A DNA stretch of 64,000 bases from Sinorhizobium mexicanum (GCF_013488225.1 NZ_CP041238.1:3507501-3571500); one strand, 5' to 3'. Shown: positions 30,137 to 38,743, numbered from the stretch's first letter. Program-made: numbers and translations. The notes: generated from the letters alone by a model not told the origin.

Positions 30137-30222
30137 CCGAAAATCGGGATCGATTTTCGGAAAAGCATTATGCGTGGAAGACTTAAAGCGTCCTTTGTGC
30201 GTCCTGCAGGACGCACAGCGTT
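30137..30222 (-). repeat. RIME-related mosaic variant with a different first palindrome
   Basis: CCGAAAATCG and CGATTTTCGG form a palindrome (30137-30160) different from RIME palindrome 2. It is followed by GCATTATGCG, then AAAGCGTCCTTTGTGCGTCC and a GGACGCACAGCG arm that do resemble RIME palindrome 1 in reverse. It sits between convergent genes and could also stop transcription. Confidence 0.55.
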
Positions 30223-30233
30223 GCAATGCCGCC

Positions 30234-31871
30234 CTATTTGCTAAGCGCTTCGGCAGCCGCCCGATCGCGCAGCAGCCGTCGGATCACCTTTCCCGACGTC
30301 GTCAACGGCAGGCTGTCGACGAACTCTATCTCACGCGGGTATTCGTGCATGGAGAGCCTGGTTTTCACCCGGTCGCGGATTCCGGCCGCGACCTCGTCAT
30401 CGGCGGAGATGCCCGGCCTCAGCACCACATAGGCCTTGACGATCTCGGTGCGGACCGGATCGGGCTTGCCGATGACCGCAGCCAATTGAACGTCGGGATG
30501 GCCGGCCAGGCAATCCTCGATCTCACCTGGACCGATGCGGTAACCGGACGAGGTGATGACGTCGTCGTCACGGCCGAAGAAGGTGAAGTAACCCTCCGCG
30601 TCCATCACGCCCTGGTCCCCGGTGGTCATCCAATCGCCTATGAATTTCGTTTCCGTCGCCCGCTCGTTGCGCCAATAGCCGAGGAACATCACCGGGTCCG
30701 GGCGCTGCACAGCCACCTGCCCGACTGTGCCCGGCGGCAGGATCCTCCCCTCGCCGTCGATGATCGCCACCCTGTGACCGGGCGCCGCCTTACCCATGGA
30801 ACCCGGCTTCAAGACACCGAGATCCGCAGCCGAGGAGATGACGATATTGCACTCCGTCTGGCCGTAGAACTCGCTGACGTCGATCCCGAGTGCTGCCTTT
30901 GCCCATTCGAAGGTCTCCCGCCCGAGCGCCTCGCCGGCCGAACCGATCGTCCGCAGCTTGAGAGCGTAGCGGTCACGCGGTCTGTCGACGGCCTTCAGGA
31001 GCCGAAGTGCCGTCGGCGGGATGAAGGCATTGCGCACGTCCATCTCTTCCATGATCCGGAAGGCCATATGCGGATCGAATTTCTGCGCCGGCGATGAAAC
31101 CACCGGTACGCCGAGCAAAAGCGCCGGCAGCAGTGCGTTCAGAAGACCCCCGGCCCAGGCCCAGTCGGCCGGGGTCCACATCCGGTCGCCGGGTTGCGGC
31201 AGGAAGTGATGATGGAACTGGAAGCCCGGCAGGTGACCGAGCAGGACGCGATGGCCATGCAGCGCGCCCTTCGGAGGCCCCGTTGTGCCGGAAGTGTAGA
31301 TCATCAGCGCCGGATCGTCCGGCGTCGTGTCGGCGGCAGCAAAACGCTTTCCGCTGTTTGCGAGCCGATCGAAACGCACTGTTCCGGGCTCATCCTCTTC
31401 ATCCGCCAGCACGACGAGAGCGAGTGCCGGCAGCTTCGCTCTGATCGCGGCAAGCCGCTCGTAGCCAAAACGGTTGGTGACGATCGCAGACGCGCCTGCA
31501 TCCAGCAGCCGATATTCGAGCGCATCGACGCCGAACAGCAAAGCGAGCGGCAACGCGATAGCGCCAAGCTTGTAGATCGCAACATGCGCAATTGCCGCCT
31601 CGAAACCCTGTGGCAGAAAGATAGCGACACGGTCGCCGCGCTTGACGCCATGCTGTGCCAATGCGGCGGCAAAAGCGGACGAGCGCGCGGCGAAGGCACC
31701 ATAGGTCAAAGACAGATGCGCGTCACGAGGCCTGAAGTGCTGAAGGCAGACACGCTCCGGTTCCCGCTCCGCCCAGGCATCGCTGACGGCGACACCGATG
31801 TTAAACTTCTCCGGAATCCGCCACCGGAAATCGCGATAAAGTTCGTCGTAGTTTTCAATTTTCGGGAGCAT
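30234..31871 (-). CDS. Acyl-CoA synthetase (AMP-forming, acetyl/medium-chain type)
   Basis: It activates a carboxylic acid to its CoA thioester through an acyl-AMP. The 545-residue protein has the P-loop YTSGTTGPPKG (about 190-200), the A5 motif FYGQTECN, the A8 hinge GRDDDVITSSGYRIGPGEIE and the catalytic lysine in TTSGKVIRRLLR near the C-terminus. The N-terminal YDELYRDFRWRIPEKFNIG is typical of the AcsA-like/medium-chain subgroup. Acid specificity cannot be read from sequence. It is a monocistronic gene next to the tRNA-Leu gene. Confidence 0.9.
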   Translation of the reverse strand: MLPKIENYDELYRDFRWRIPEKFNIGVAVSDAWAEREPERVCLQHFRPRDAHLSLTYGAFAARSSAFAAALAQHGVKRGDRVAIFLPQGFEAAIAHVAIYKLGAIALPLALLFGVDALEYRLLDAGASAIVTNRFGYERLAAIRAKLPALALVVLADEEDEPGTVRFDRLANSGKRFAAADTTPDDPALMIYTSGTTGPPKGALHGHRVLLGHLPGFQFHHHFLPQPGDRMWTPADWAWAGGLLNALLPALLLGVPVVSSPAQKFDPHMAFRIMEEMDVRNAFIPPTALRLLKAVDRPRDRYALKLRTIGSAGEALGRETFEWAKAALGIDVSEFYGQTECNIVISSAADLGVLKPGSMGKAAPGHRVAIIDGEGRILPPGTVGQVAVQRPDPVMFLGYWRNERATETKFIGDWMTTGDQGVMDAEGYFTFFGRDDDVITSSGYRIGPGEIEDCLAGHPDVQLAAVIGKPDPVRTEIVKAYVVLRPGISADDEVAAGIRDRVKTRLSMHEYPREIEFVDSLPLTTSGKVIRRLLRDRAAAEALSK

Positions 31872-31944
31872 GGGCGGCCGCGACAGAGTTCTCCGCCCGT
31901 CTGTTCAATGGAGGTGCGGCGTTCGATAACTTCGTGAGGTGTAG

Positions 31945-32029
31945 TGGTGCCCCATGCCGGGGTCGAACCAGCACTCCTTTCGGAACTCGATTTTGAGTCG
32001 AGCGCGTCTACCAATTCCGCCAATGGGGC
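31945..32029 (-). tRNA. tRNA-Leu(CAA)
   Basis: An 85-base gene including an encoded CCA. The acceptor stem is GCCCCAT/ATGGGGC, the anticodon stem CTCGA/TCGAG encloses the loop CTCAAAA with anticodon CAA, a class II variable arm follows, and the T-arm has GGTTCGACCCC. Confidence 0.95.
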
Positions 32030-32055
32030 TCAGGCTGTGATGTCAGCGGCTTGCG

Positions 32056-32084
32056 ATTTACACGATCGATTTCGCGCCGGTCAA
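32056..32084 (-). promoter_or_regulatory. Candidate promoter of tRNA-Leu
   Basis: On the minus strand TTGACC and GTAAAT are separated by 17 bases, with the -10 about 26 bases before the tRNA 5' end. Confidence 0.5.
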
Positions 32085-32238
32085 CCGCGAAAATGCATTT
32101 CGCCGCCAGATGATCACAAAAGCGTGCAAACTGTGTGTCTTGCGGGCAATTTACAGCGCCGCCGATCCTTCCTAAGAAGGCGTCGTAATGGCACGGCCGC
32201 CGCAGCCGTCCACCCTGTCGCCCGACCGCGAGGTATCC

Positions 32239-32748
32239 ATGACCGCAGCTTCCGTCGCCCAACGCCAGCACCTTGTTGGCGCCGTTCTCGTCACGCTCGG
32301 CATGGCGGCAACTGTCGGCGGCGCGCTCGGCTTCGAGCATATCGGCGGCTATATCCCCTGTGCGCTCTGCCTGTTGCAGCGCAATCCCTACTACTACGGC
32401 ATTCCGCTCGGCCTTCTGGCGGTCGTTTCGAGCGCTCTCAAGTTCCCAGCCTGGATCACGCGAACGCTGCTCCTGCTCGTCGGCATCCTGATGCTCGTCG
32501 GTGCCGGCATGGGCGTCTATCACTCGGGCGTCGAATGGCATTTCTGGGAGGGACCGTCGACCTGCGCGACAGCCGCCCAGGGCATCTCGTCCGATGTCGG
32601 GGATCTGCTCGGCGATCTCGATGCCAAGCACGCGCCCTCCTGCACGGATGCGGCACTCCGCGTGCTCGGACTCTCCTTTGCAGGCTGGAATGTGATCGCA
32701 AGCCTCATCCTGGCTGGGATCGCATTGCGCGGCGCCGCCAAGGCTTGA
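32239..32748 (+). CDS. dsbB: Disulfide bond formation protein DsbB
   Basis: An inner-membrane oxidase of 169 residues that re-oxidises DsbA with quinone. Four transmembrane helices are visible. The first periplasmic cysteine pair is CALC (41-44), followed by the characteristic LLQRNPYY, and the second pair is C109 and C135 in the long periplasmic loop (GPSTC...HAPSC). The ATG at 32239 has GAGG at correct spacing; the ATG at 32188 would add an unlikely Pro-rich extension. Confidence 0.92.
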   Translation: MTAASVAQRQHLVGAVLVTLGMAATVGGALGFEHIGGYIPCALCLLQRNPYYYGIPLGLLAVVSSALKFPAWITRTLLLLVGILMLVGAGMGVYHSGVEWHFWEGPSTCATAAQGISSDVGDLLGDLDAKHAPSCTDAALRVLGLSFAGWNVIASLILAGIALRGAAKA

Positions 32749-32751
32749 TAA

Positions 32752-33309
32752 TTACGGCTGCAGTTCGACATCCCAATAGAGATAGTCCATCCAGCTTTCA
32801 TGCAGATGGTTCGGCGGAAAGAGCCTGCCGTTGTTGTGCAGGTCCTGCACCGTAGGCTGGTAGGGCCTCTGATGCGGGAACATGTTGGCCTGCTTCGGCA
32901 GCTTGCTGCCCTTGCGGAGATTGCAGGGCGAACAGGCCGCCACGACATTTTCCCATGTCGTCTGGCCGCCATGGGCACGCGGCACCACATGGTCGAAGGT
33001 CAGGTCGTCAGGCGATCCGCAATACTGGCACTCGAACTTGTCGCGCAGGAAGACGTTGAACCGGGTGAAGGCCGGATGGCGGGACGGCTGCACATAACTC
33101 TTGAGACAAACGACACTCGGCAGCCGCATCGAGAAGCTGGGCGACGAGACGGAATGTTCGTATTCGGCGAGGATCGTAACGCGGTCAAGGAAGACGGCCT
33201 TGATCGCGTCCTGCCAGGACCAGAGCGACAAGGGGTAGTAACTCAGCGGCCGGTAGTCGGCGTTCAAGACGAGCGCCGGCAGGGCCTGCGGTGAGACTGC
33301 AATCGTCAA
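32752..33309 (-). CDS. HNH endonuclease family protein
   Basis: A conserved 185-residue proteobacterial HNH protein. The nuclease core holds a zinc site (CQYCG, C94 and C97; CSPCN, C126 and C129) and the catalytic HNH-type histidine in FDHVVPRAHGG (H107). The N-terminal ALPALVLNADYRPLSYYPLSLWSW is characteristic. The start I prefer is a TTG at 33309 (MTIAVSPQAL), with AGGAG 7 bases upstream; the ATG at 33315 is only 1 base from that site. It is found in most rhizobia, so a housekeeping or repair role is more likely than defence. It is convergent with dsbB, with 3 bases between. Confidence 0.88.
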   Translation of the reverse strand: MTIAVSPQALPALVLNADYRPLSYYPLSLWSWQDAIKAVFLDRVTILAEYEHSVSSPSFSMRLPSVVCLKSYVQPSRHPAFTRFNVFLRDKFECQYCGSPDDLTFDHVVPRAHGGQTTWENVVAACSPCNLRKGSKLPKQANMFPHQRPYQPTVQDLHNNGRLFPPNHLHESWMDYLYWDVELQP

Positions 33310-33415
33310 GCGCATTCTCCTGATCGATTCGGCATCTGCACCTTCTATATTAGTCGTGTTGCGACAGGATTGTGAAGCCACAAAGAAAAACGGCGCGAAG
33401 GATTCGCTTTTTTCT

Positions 33416-34063
33416 TCAAGGCGTCACTGGCAGCGCATCACGCCGCATTTCCTGTGCATAATACGCCCAGAACAGCCGCGCGGCGACGCTGCGCCACGGT
33501 GACCAGCAGGTCGCGAGCGAATCAATCTCGCTTGCTGTCGGGCGCAGGTCGAACTCCAGCGCATGGCCGATGGCGTTTTGCAGCGCAACGTCGCCAGACG
33601 GAAAGACGTCCGGATGGCCGGCGCAGAAAAGCAGGTAGACCTCCGCCGTCCAGCGACCGACCCCCTTTATTGCCGTCAATTCGTGGATCGCCACGGCGGC
33701 CTCGGCGTTGCAGATGGCGTCGAGGTCGATCTCGCCGGCAACCGCCGCCGCCGCGACGCGCCGCAACGTGTCGGCCTTGGCGCGGGAGAGGCCGAATTGC
33801 CGGCAATCTTCGTCGCCGAGCGAAAGGACTGCATCCGGACTGATCTCGCCGAGAGCGGCCTCCATGCGCCGCCAGATCGCGGCAGCGCTCGCCTTCGAGA
33901 CCATTTGCGACACAATGATGTTCGCGATACCGCGATAACCCGGATCCGTTCGCCTGAGCGGCACCGGCCCCGCCTTGGCGACCACGTGCTCGAGACGGGC
34001 GTCGAGCATTATCAGACCGGCAAGCCCGGCCTCGATATCCTCGTGTGTCCGGATGATCCGCAT
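33416..34063 (-). CDS. DNA-3-methyladenine glycosylase II-type (HhH-GPD)
   Basis: A base-excision glycosylase of 215 residues removing alkylated bases. The helix-hairpin-helix LTAIKGVGRWTA (130-141) is followed by the catalytic aspartate D158 in FPSGDVALQ. The N-terminal AlkA domain is absent, so it is the short form. I start at the ATG at 34063, preceded by GGAGG. A 22-residue upstream extension to 34129 is translated RIME sequence. Confidence 0.92.
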   Translation of the reverse strand: MRIIRTHEDIEAGLAGLIMLDARLEHVVAKAGPVPLRRTDPGYRGIANIIVSQMVSKASAAAIWRRMEAALGEISPDAVLSLGDEDCRQFGLSRAKADTLRRVAAAAVAGEIDLDAICNAEAAVAIHELTAIKGVGRWTAEVYLLFCAGHPDVFPSGDVALQNAIGHALEFDLRPTASEIDSLATCWSPWRSVAARLFWAYYAQEMRRDALPVTP

Positions 34064-34073
34064 GCGCCCTCCA

Positions 34074-34178
34074 CTGCATGTGTCCTTAAATCCTAACCGA
34101 TTCAAGGACAAAAACATGCAGCAATTCAAAGTGCTACAACATCCTTTGTGCGTATGAAATGACGCAGCCGCGCTGTAG
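34074..34178 (-). repeat. RIME1-like repeat, full copy, reverse orientation
   Basis: Both palindromes and the CAATTCAAAGTG linker are present; palindrome 1 has lost some pairing (GCGTATGAAATGACGC). It fills the divergent space between the glycosylase and gluQ, where both promoters must also lie. Confidence 0.85.
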
Positions 34179-34221
34179 AAAGCGGATGACCTTTATACCG
34201 CTTCCATGCCAAAGGGAAACG

Positions 34222-35106
34222 ATGACCATTTCGCCAGAGCAACCCGTTTTTCGTTTCGCGCCGAGCCCGAACGGCCTGCTGCACCTTGGTCATGCGCTGT
34301 CCGCCCTCCTCAATCATGACATGGCGGCCTCCACCAACGGACGCTTTCTGCTTCGGATCGAGGATATCGACCAGACACGCTGCCGCCCGGAGCTGGAACA
34401 GGCGATTTTCGACGATCTCGGTTGGTTGGGTCTCAGTTGGGAGCAACCGGTACGCCGCCAATCCGAACACCTCGACCTTTATGCCGAGATACTTCAGCGC
34501 CTGCGCGCAATGGGTGTCGTTTATCCATCCGTCATGACCCGCGGGGAGATCAGGGCGGCGGTCGCCGCGGCAGAAGCCGAGGGGTCGGTCTGGCCGCGCG
34601 ATCCGGATGGAACGCCACTTTATCCGGGCCGCGAGCGCGAACTATCGCTTGGCGAGCAAGCCGCACTTGCCGCCGGCGATCGATCCTTTGCCTGGCGTCT
34701 CGACGTCACAAGGGCGATCGATCTCGTGCCCGGCCCTTTGACATGGCAGGAAACCGGAGCAGGTCCCGCCGGGGAAACGGGTGAAATCCCGGCGGATCCC
34801 GCAAGCTGGGGCGATGTGATCCTTTCGCGTTCCGACGCGCCATCGAGTTACCATCTCTCGGTCGTCGTCGATGACGCGCTCCAGGGCGTCACTCAAGTCG
34901 TGCGTGGGCGTGATCTGTATCATGCGACTTCGATCCACCGCTTGCTCCAGCGGCTTCTCGATCTCCCGGAACCAGTCTACCACCACCACCGCCTTATCCT
35001 TGGGCCGGATGGCAAGAAGCTGTCGAAGAGCAGCAAAGACACGGGTATCGCCGCATTCCGCGCTGCCGGAAAGACGCCAGCGGACATTCGCGCCATGGTG
35101 CTATGA
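34222..35106 (+). CDS. gluQ: Glutamyl-Q tRNA(Asp) synthetase
   Basis: A GluRS-like enzyme without an anticodon-binding domain. It attaches glutamate to the queuosine in tRNA-Asp. The HIGH-type motif is APSPNGLLHLGH (about 13-24) and the KMSKS-type is KKLSKS (about 264-269). The 294 residues end right after the catalytic core, which separates it from true GltX. The Cys cluster that binds zinc in E. coli YadB is not visible; the corresponding stretch reads YPSVMTRGEIRA. The ATG at 34222 (MTISPEQPVF) has AAAGGGAA upstream. Its stop overlaps the convergent YihY gene by 6 bases. Confidence 0.93.
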   Translation: MTISPEQPVFRFAPSPNGLLHLGHALSALLNHDMAASTNGRFLLRIEDIDQTRCRPELEQAIFDDLGWLGLSWEQPVRRQSEHLDLYAEILQRLRAMGVVYPSVMTRGEIRAAVAAAEAEGSVWPRDPDGTPLYPGRERELSLGEQAALAAGDRSFAWRLDVTRAIDLVPGPLTWQETGAGPAGETGEIPADPASWGDVILSRSDAPSSYHLSVVVDDALQGVTQVVRGRDLYHATSIHRLLQRLLDLPEPVYHHHRLILGPDGKKLSKSSKDTGIAAFRAAGKTPADIRAMVL

Positions 35107-36003
35107 GCCATTCTCGCCGGGGCGATCGTCGCTCTCGCGCTGGCCCAGGAAACTGCGCATGACAAGGCGCTTGACGCGGAATTTCATGATCGCGGCATTG
35201 ATCTCGGCGCCGATGATGAAGATCGCGCCGATCATATACAGAAACACCAGGACGATCACGACCGAGGCGAGACCGGCATAGGTGGTCACGTAGTTGGAGA
35301 AAGCCGTGAGATAATAGGCAAAGACGTAGGCTCCGATCGACCAGGACACCAGAGTGAGAACGATTCCGGGAAGGACATCGACGATCTTACGGTGACCGTC
35401 CGGAAGCCAGAGATGCGACACCAGCAGCCCGCTGGTCAGCATCACAAGCGCGAGCGTCAGCCCCCAATTGTCGACCGTTGCGAGAACGGAGTCGAGCCAG
35501 GGCAGCCATTGGTCGGCATTGCGTACCGCAAGCGGCACTGCAACGAGAAGAACGCTGATGACGGCAAGGATCAGCACGCCGGCGATCACGAAGCCGAGGC
35601 TCGCAAGCCGCGTCACGTACCACGAGCGGCTCTCCGCGACCCGATAGGCGCGGTTCAGCGCAATCCTGAGCGCCTCGACGCCGTTGGAGGCAAAATAGGC
35701 GGCCGCGAGCACGGAAACAGTGAGCACGCCGCCGCGCGGAATCGTCAGCACCCGGACGACCTCATCGGCCAGTGGTTGGGCGATCGATTCCGGCCAGGCA
35801 TCGAAAATCAGATGGACGGCCGTCTCCGCAAACTGGTCGGCGCCGAGGAAGCTTCCGAGCGCCGTGCCGAAGATCAGGAACGGAAAGACCGCCATCAGCG
35901 AGGACAGTGCAACGTGGCTCGCCATCGCCCAGCCGTCGTCCTCGCTGAAATGCCAGAGCGCATCGAAGACGACCTTCCAGATGATGCGAACGACGGCCGG
36001 CAT
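35101..36003 (-). CDS. YihY/UPF0761 family membrane protein
   Basis: A 300-residue inner-membrane protein with about six transmembrane segments. Family markers are DDGWAMASHVALSSLMAVFPFLIF at the first helix and the EALRIALNRAYRV segment after the second. The function is unproven; the old link to RNase BN has been withdrawn. The ATG at 36003 (MPAVVRIIWKVV) is preceded by GGAG; upstream in-frame sequence is unlike the family. The C-terminal tail is basic and polar. Confidence 0.9.
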   Translation of the reverse strand: MPAVVRIIWKVVFDALWHFSEDDGWAMASHVALSSLMAVFPFLIFGTALGSFLGADQFAETAVHLIFDAWPESIAQPLADEVVRVLTIPRGGVLTVSVLAAAYFASNGVEALRIALNRAYRVAESRSWYVTRLASLGFVIAGVLILAVISVLLVAVPLAVRNADQWLPWLDSVLATVDNWGLTLALVMLTSGLLVSHLWLPDGHRKIVDVLPGIVLTLVSWSIGAYVFAYYLTAFSNYVTTYAGLASVVIVLVFLYMIGAIFIIGAEINAAIMKFRVKRLVMRSFLGQRESDDRPGENGS

Positions 36004-36124
36004 TCCTTCTCCGAGCTTGCCGTATCCACGGGACCGACGGGCACCCGTGCAACACACGCAATTCAATTGTATCCCACCGATGAATATGGGAAACGGGGGA
36101 TGGATTTCTACAGGAATCGACCGG

Positions 36125-36958
36125 ATGCCAGATCGCCCCACCATCATTGTCACAGGCTGTTCTTCCGGCATCGGCGCCTATTGCGCCCGCGCGCTGAAGG
36201 CAGACGGCTGGCGCGTCTTCGCGACCGTTCGCCGGCCCGAAGATCAGACGGAACTGGAGGCCGAAGGCATCGAGACCTTCATCATGGACTACACCAGGCC
36301 GGAAACGATCGTCGGGTTGGCGGAGGCGGTGATGGCCCGTTCAGGCGGGCGCATCGACGCCCTCTTCAACAATGGTGCCTATGGCCAGGCGGGCGCCGTC
36401 GAGGATCTGCCGGCCGAGGCGCTGAGGCTCCAGCTCGAAACCAACGTCGTCGGCTGGCATGAGCTGACACGCCGCGTCTTACCGGCGATGCGTGCCCGCG
36501 GCCACGGCCGCATCGTCCAATGCTCGTCAATTCTCGGCATCGTCCCCTATCGCTGGCGCGGTGCGTACAATGCCTCGAAATTCGCGATCGAGGGACTGTC
36601 GCTGACGTTGAGAATGGAGCTTGCCGGCAGCGGCGTCGACGTCAGCCTGATCGAGCCCGGGCCGATCGCCTCGAGATTCACGGCCAATGCCATCCCTTAT
36701 ATCGAGCGCTTCATCGACCTCAAGAATTCCGTCCACCGCAGGGAGTATGAGCGGCAGATGCGACGCCTGCGCGGCGAAAGCAAGCCGGCACCGGGCAAGC
36801 TCGGGCCGGATGCCGTCTATGCTGTCTTAAAACATGCGCTGACGTCACGCAGGCCGCGACCGCACTATATAGTAACCAGACCTGCCAAGCAGGGCGCGCT
36901 GTTGAAGAAGCTCCTGCCGGCCGCCCTATTCTATCGCATCATCGGCCGTCTCGGCTGA
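36125..36958 (+). CDS. Short-chain dehydrogenase/reductase
   Basis: A 277-residue classical SDR. The nucleotide motif is TGCSSGIG (about 9-16), NNGAYG replaces NNAG, and the active site is S in VQCSSILG and YNASK. The C-terminal ~60 residues (RLRGESKPAPGKLGPDAVYAVLKHAL) are typical of the DltE/YdfG-like SDRs of rhizobia. The substrate is unknown. The ATG at 36125 is preceded by AGGA. It starts a same-strand run with the small membrane protein, the adenosyltransferase and the rhomboid gene. Confidence 0.88.
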   Translation: MPDRPTIIVTGCSSGIGAYCARALKADGWRVFATVRRPEDQTELEAEGIETFIMDYTRPETIVGLAEAVMARSGGRIDALFNNGAYGQAGAVEDLPAEALRLQLETNVVGWHELTRRVLPAMRARGHGRIVQCSSILGIVPYRWRGAYNASKFAIEGLSLTLRMELAGSGVDVSLIEPGPIASRFTANAIPYIERFIDLKNSVHRREYERQMRRLRGESKPAPGKLGPDAVYAVLKHALTSRRPRPHYIVTRPAKQGALLKKLLPAALFYRIIGRLG

Positions 36959-36981
36959 CCGAAATCGGAGGGATATGCATC

Positions 36982-37185
36982 ATGTCCACTTTCTTCACCG
37001 GCCTGACCCTGCTCGTCATGGGCCTGGTCGCCATCGTCCTGATCCGCGGCCTGTTCAACATGGCCACCGGCGGCAGCGGCAATACTTCGAACAAGCTGAT
37101 GCAGGCGCGCATCGTCCTGCAAGCGATCGCGATCGCGCTGATCATGCTGACGCTGTGGATTACCGGCGGCGGACGGCCGGGCTGA
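36982..37185 (+). CDS. Twin transmembrane (HIG1-domain-like) protein, 67 aa
   Basis: A short protein with two hydrophobic helices (LTLLVMGLVAIVLIRGLFNM and IVLQAIAIALIMLTLWI) flanking a Gly/Ser/Asn turn and KLMQARIVLQ. The NKLMRxRI-type motif between two helices is the HIG1 signature; relatives associate with cytochrome oxidase supercomplexes. GGAGGG precedes the ATG. It is conserved in rhizobia just upstream of the PduO-type adenosyltransferase and etfBA. Confidence 0.8.
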   Translation: MSTFFTGLTLLVMGLVAIVLIRGLFNMATGGSGNTSNKLMQARIVLQAIAIALIMLTLWITGGGRPG

Positions 37186-37202
37186 GAAGGGGCGACGACA
37201 CC

Positions 37203-37775
37203 ATGGTAAGGCTCAACAAGATCTATACGAGAACAGGTGACGACGGCACGACCGGACTTGTTTCCGGCCCACGCCGCGCGAAATGCGACCTGCGCATCGA
37301 GGCCTATGGAACTGTCGACGAGGCGAACGCCCTGGTCGGCCTTGCGCGCCTGCATACCGGCGACATGGGTGATCTCGACGCAATGCTGATGCGCATTCAG
37401 AACGACCTCTTCGACCTCGGAGCAGACCTTGCAACGCCAGACACCGGCGAGAAGCTGGACTATGAACCGCTGAGGATCGCAGCCTCCCAGGTCGCAAGGA
37501 TCGAGGGCGAGATCGATCGCCTCAATGCCGATCTCGAACCCCTGCGGTCCTTCGTTCTGCCGGCTGGCAGCCCGGCCTCCGCGGCGCTGCACGTTGCCCG
37601 CACCGTCGCACGACGCGCCGAACGCCAGATCGTCGCCCTTGCTGCCGGTGAGATCGTCAGCCGCGACGCGATCTCCTATATCAATCGGCTCTCGGACTTC
37701 CTTTTCGTTGCCGCTCGCTGGGCAAATGACAAGGGACGTGCCGATGTGCTTTGGGTTCCGGGCAAGAACAGATAA
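37203..37775 (+). CDS. Cob(I)yrinic acid a,c-diamide adenosyltransferase, PduO type
   Basis: It transfers adenosyl from ATP to cob(I)alamin to make coenzyme B12. The 190-residue protein has the N-terminal ATP motif YTRTGDDGTTGL, the EAYGTVDEANALVG helix, and the C-terminal SDFLFVAARWANDKG plus DVLWVPG, all PduO-family hallmarks rather than CobA/BtuR. It starts 17 bases after the small membrane protein gene, in the same operon. Confidence 0.93.
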   Translation: MVRLNKIYTRTGDDGTTGLVSGPRRAKCDLRIEAYGTVDEANALVGLARLHTGDMGDLDAMLMRIQNDLFDLGADLATPDTGEKLDYEPLRIAASQVARIEGEIDRLNADLEPLRSFVLPAGSPASAALHVARTVARRAERQIVALAAGEIVSRDAISYINRLSDFLFVAARWANDKGRADVLWVPGKNR

Positions 37776-37805
37776 CGTTCGTCAAGAATCGCGCTCGGGG
37801 GCCGC

Positions 37806-38597
37806 ATGTTCATACCGCTTCACGACAGCAACACGCTAAAGCACATCAGCATGCAGTACGTGACGATCGCACTGATCGCCACGAACGTCGCGGTCTGGCT
37901 GGTTACCGGCCCGATCGCCACGGAAGAATTCGCGAACGCGGCCGTGCTCGGGCTCGGCTACATCCCTGCCGTTGTCTTCGAGTATGCCGATCTCGATCCG
38001 TCGCTTGTCATCGTTCCCGATCAATTCACGTTCGTCACCTATTCGTTTCTGCACGGCGACTTCTCGCATCTGGCGATGAACATGCTGTTTCTCTGGGTGT
38101 TCGGCGACAATGTCGAGGACGCGCTCGGGCATTTTCGCTTCCTCGTCTTCTACCTGCTGTGCGCCGCTGCGGGCGCGCTTGCGCACGGATTGCTGGATCC
38201 TGCCTCGGAAGCGCCGCTGATCGGCGCCTCGGGCGCCATCTCGGGCGTCGTCGCCGCCTATTTCCTGCTGCATCCGAAGGTGCGCGTGTGGGTTCTCGTC
38301 CTCTTCCGCATTCCGTTGCCGCTCCCCGCGGCGATCCCGCTGGCGTTCTGGATCGGCCAGCAATTCTACATGCTGGTGGTCGACTCCGGCAGCGGTGTCT
38401 CCTGGAGTGCTCATGTCGGCGGCATTGTTGCGGGGCTTCTGCTGGTGGTCATTTTGCGACGCCGCGGCGTTCCGCTTTTCGATCGCACGATCGTCACTCC
38501 GCGCGCCGTCGAGCATCGTGCGGAGCGACCCGAAGCGGTCGACGCAAGCACTGTAAGCGCCCGAAAACCGCCTACTCCATGGGGGCGCCCGACCTGA
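37806..38597 (+). CDS. Rhomboid family intramembrane serine protease
   Basis: A 263-residue membrane protease with about six helices. The catalytic dyad is S142 in GASGAISG and H203 in WSAHVGG, and the HxxxN support motif is FSHLAMNMLFL (helix 2). An extended loop (PLPLPAAIPLAF) precedes the fifth helix, and a cytosolic basic tail follows the last one. It follows the adenosyltransferase by 30 bases. Substrates are unknown. Confidence 0.92.
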   Translation: MFIPLHDSNTLKHISMQYVTIALIATNVAVWLVTGPIATEEFANAAVLGLGYIPAVVFEYADLDPSLVIVPDQFTFVTYSFLHGDFSHLAMNMLFLWVFGDNVEDALGHFRFLVFYLLCAAAGALAHGLLDPASEAPLIGASGAISGVVAAYFLLHPKVRVWVLVLFRIPLPLPAAIPLAFWIGQQFYMLVVDSGSGVSWSAHVGGIVAGLLLVVILRRRGVPLFDRTIVTPRAVEHRAERPEAVDASTVSARKPPTPWGRPT

Positions 38598-38707
38598 GGG
38601 CCGATGCTGGCGCGCAATATCCGCGCCAATATGGAGCACAATTTCAATATGTTGATTGTTTCGCAGGCGAGAAAGGCGTAGCCATTCGACGTTTCCCGCT
38701 CCACCTC

Positions 38708-38743
38708 TTGTCAGGCGCACATATGACGTGTACGTAAACGTCA
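38708..38743 (+). promoter_or_regulatory. Promoter and triple-ACGT operator ahead of etfBA
   Basis: TGACGTGTACGTAAACGTCA (38724-38743) contains three ACGT units exactly 6 bases apart inside a TGACGT/ACGTCA palindrome. It overlaps the -10 region (TACGTA, 38731-38736) of a possible promoter whose -35 is TTGTCA (38708-38713; 17-base spacing). ACGT-NN-ACGT sites are what I recall for MerR-type LiuR regulators of branched-chain and fatty-acid catabolism, which commonly include ETF genes. Confidence 0.5.

Noticed and set aside
32752..33309. The HNH nuclease as part of an anti-phage or restriction system
   Set aside because: It stands alone between dsbB and a repair gene, with the N-terminus typical of the ubiquitous single-gene HNH family; no partner genes.
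34064..34129. A 22-residue N-terminal extension of the 3-methyladenine glycosylase
   Set aside because: It is RIME palindrome 2 read through (MNCCMFLSLNR type); the ATG at 34063 has a good site.
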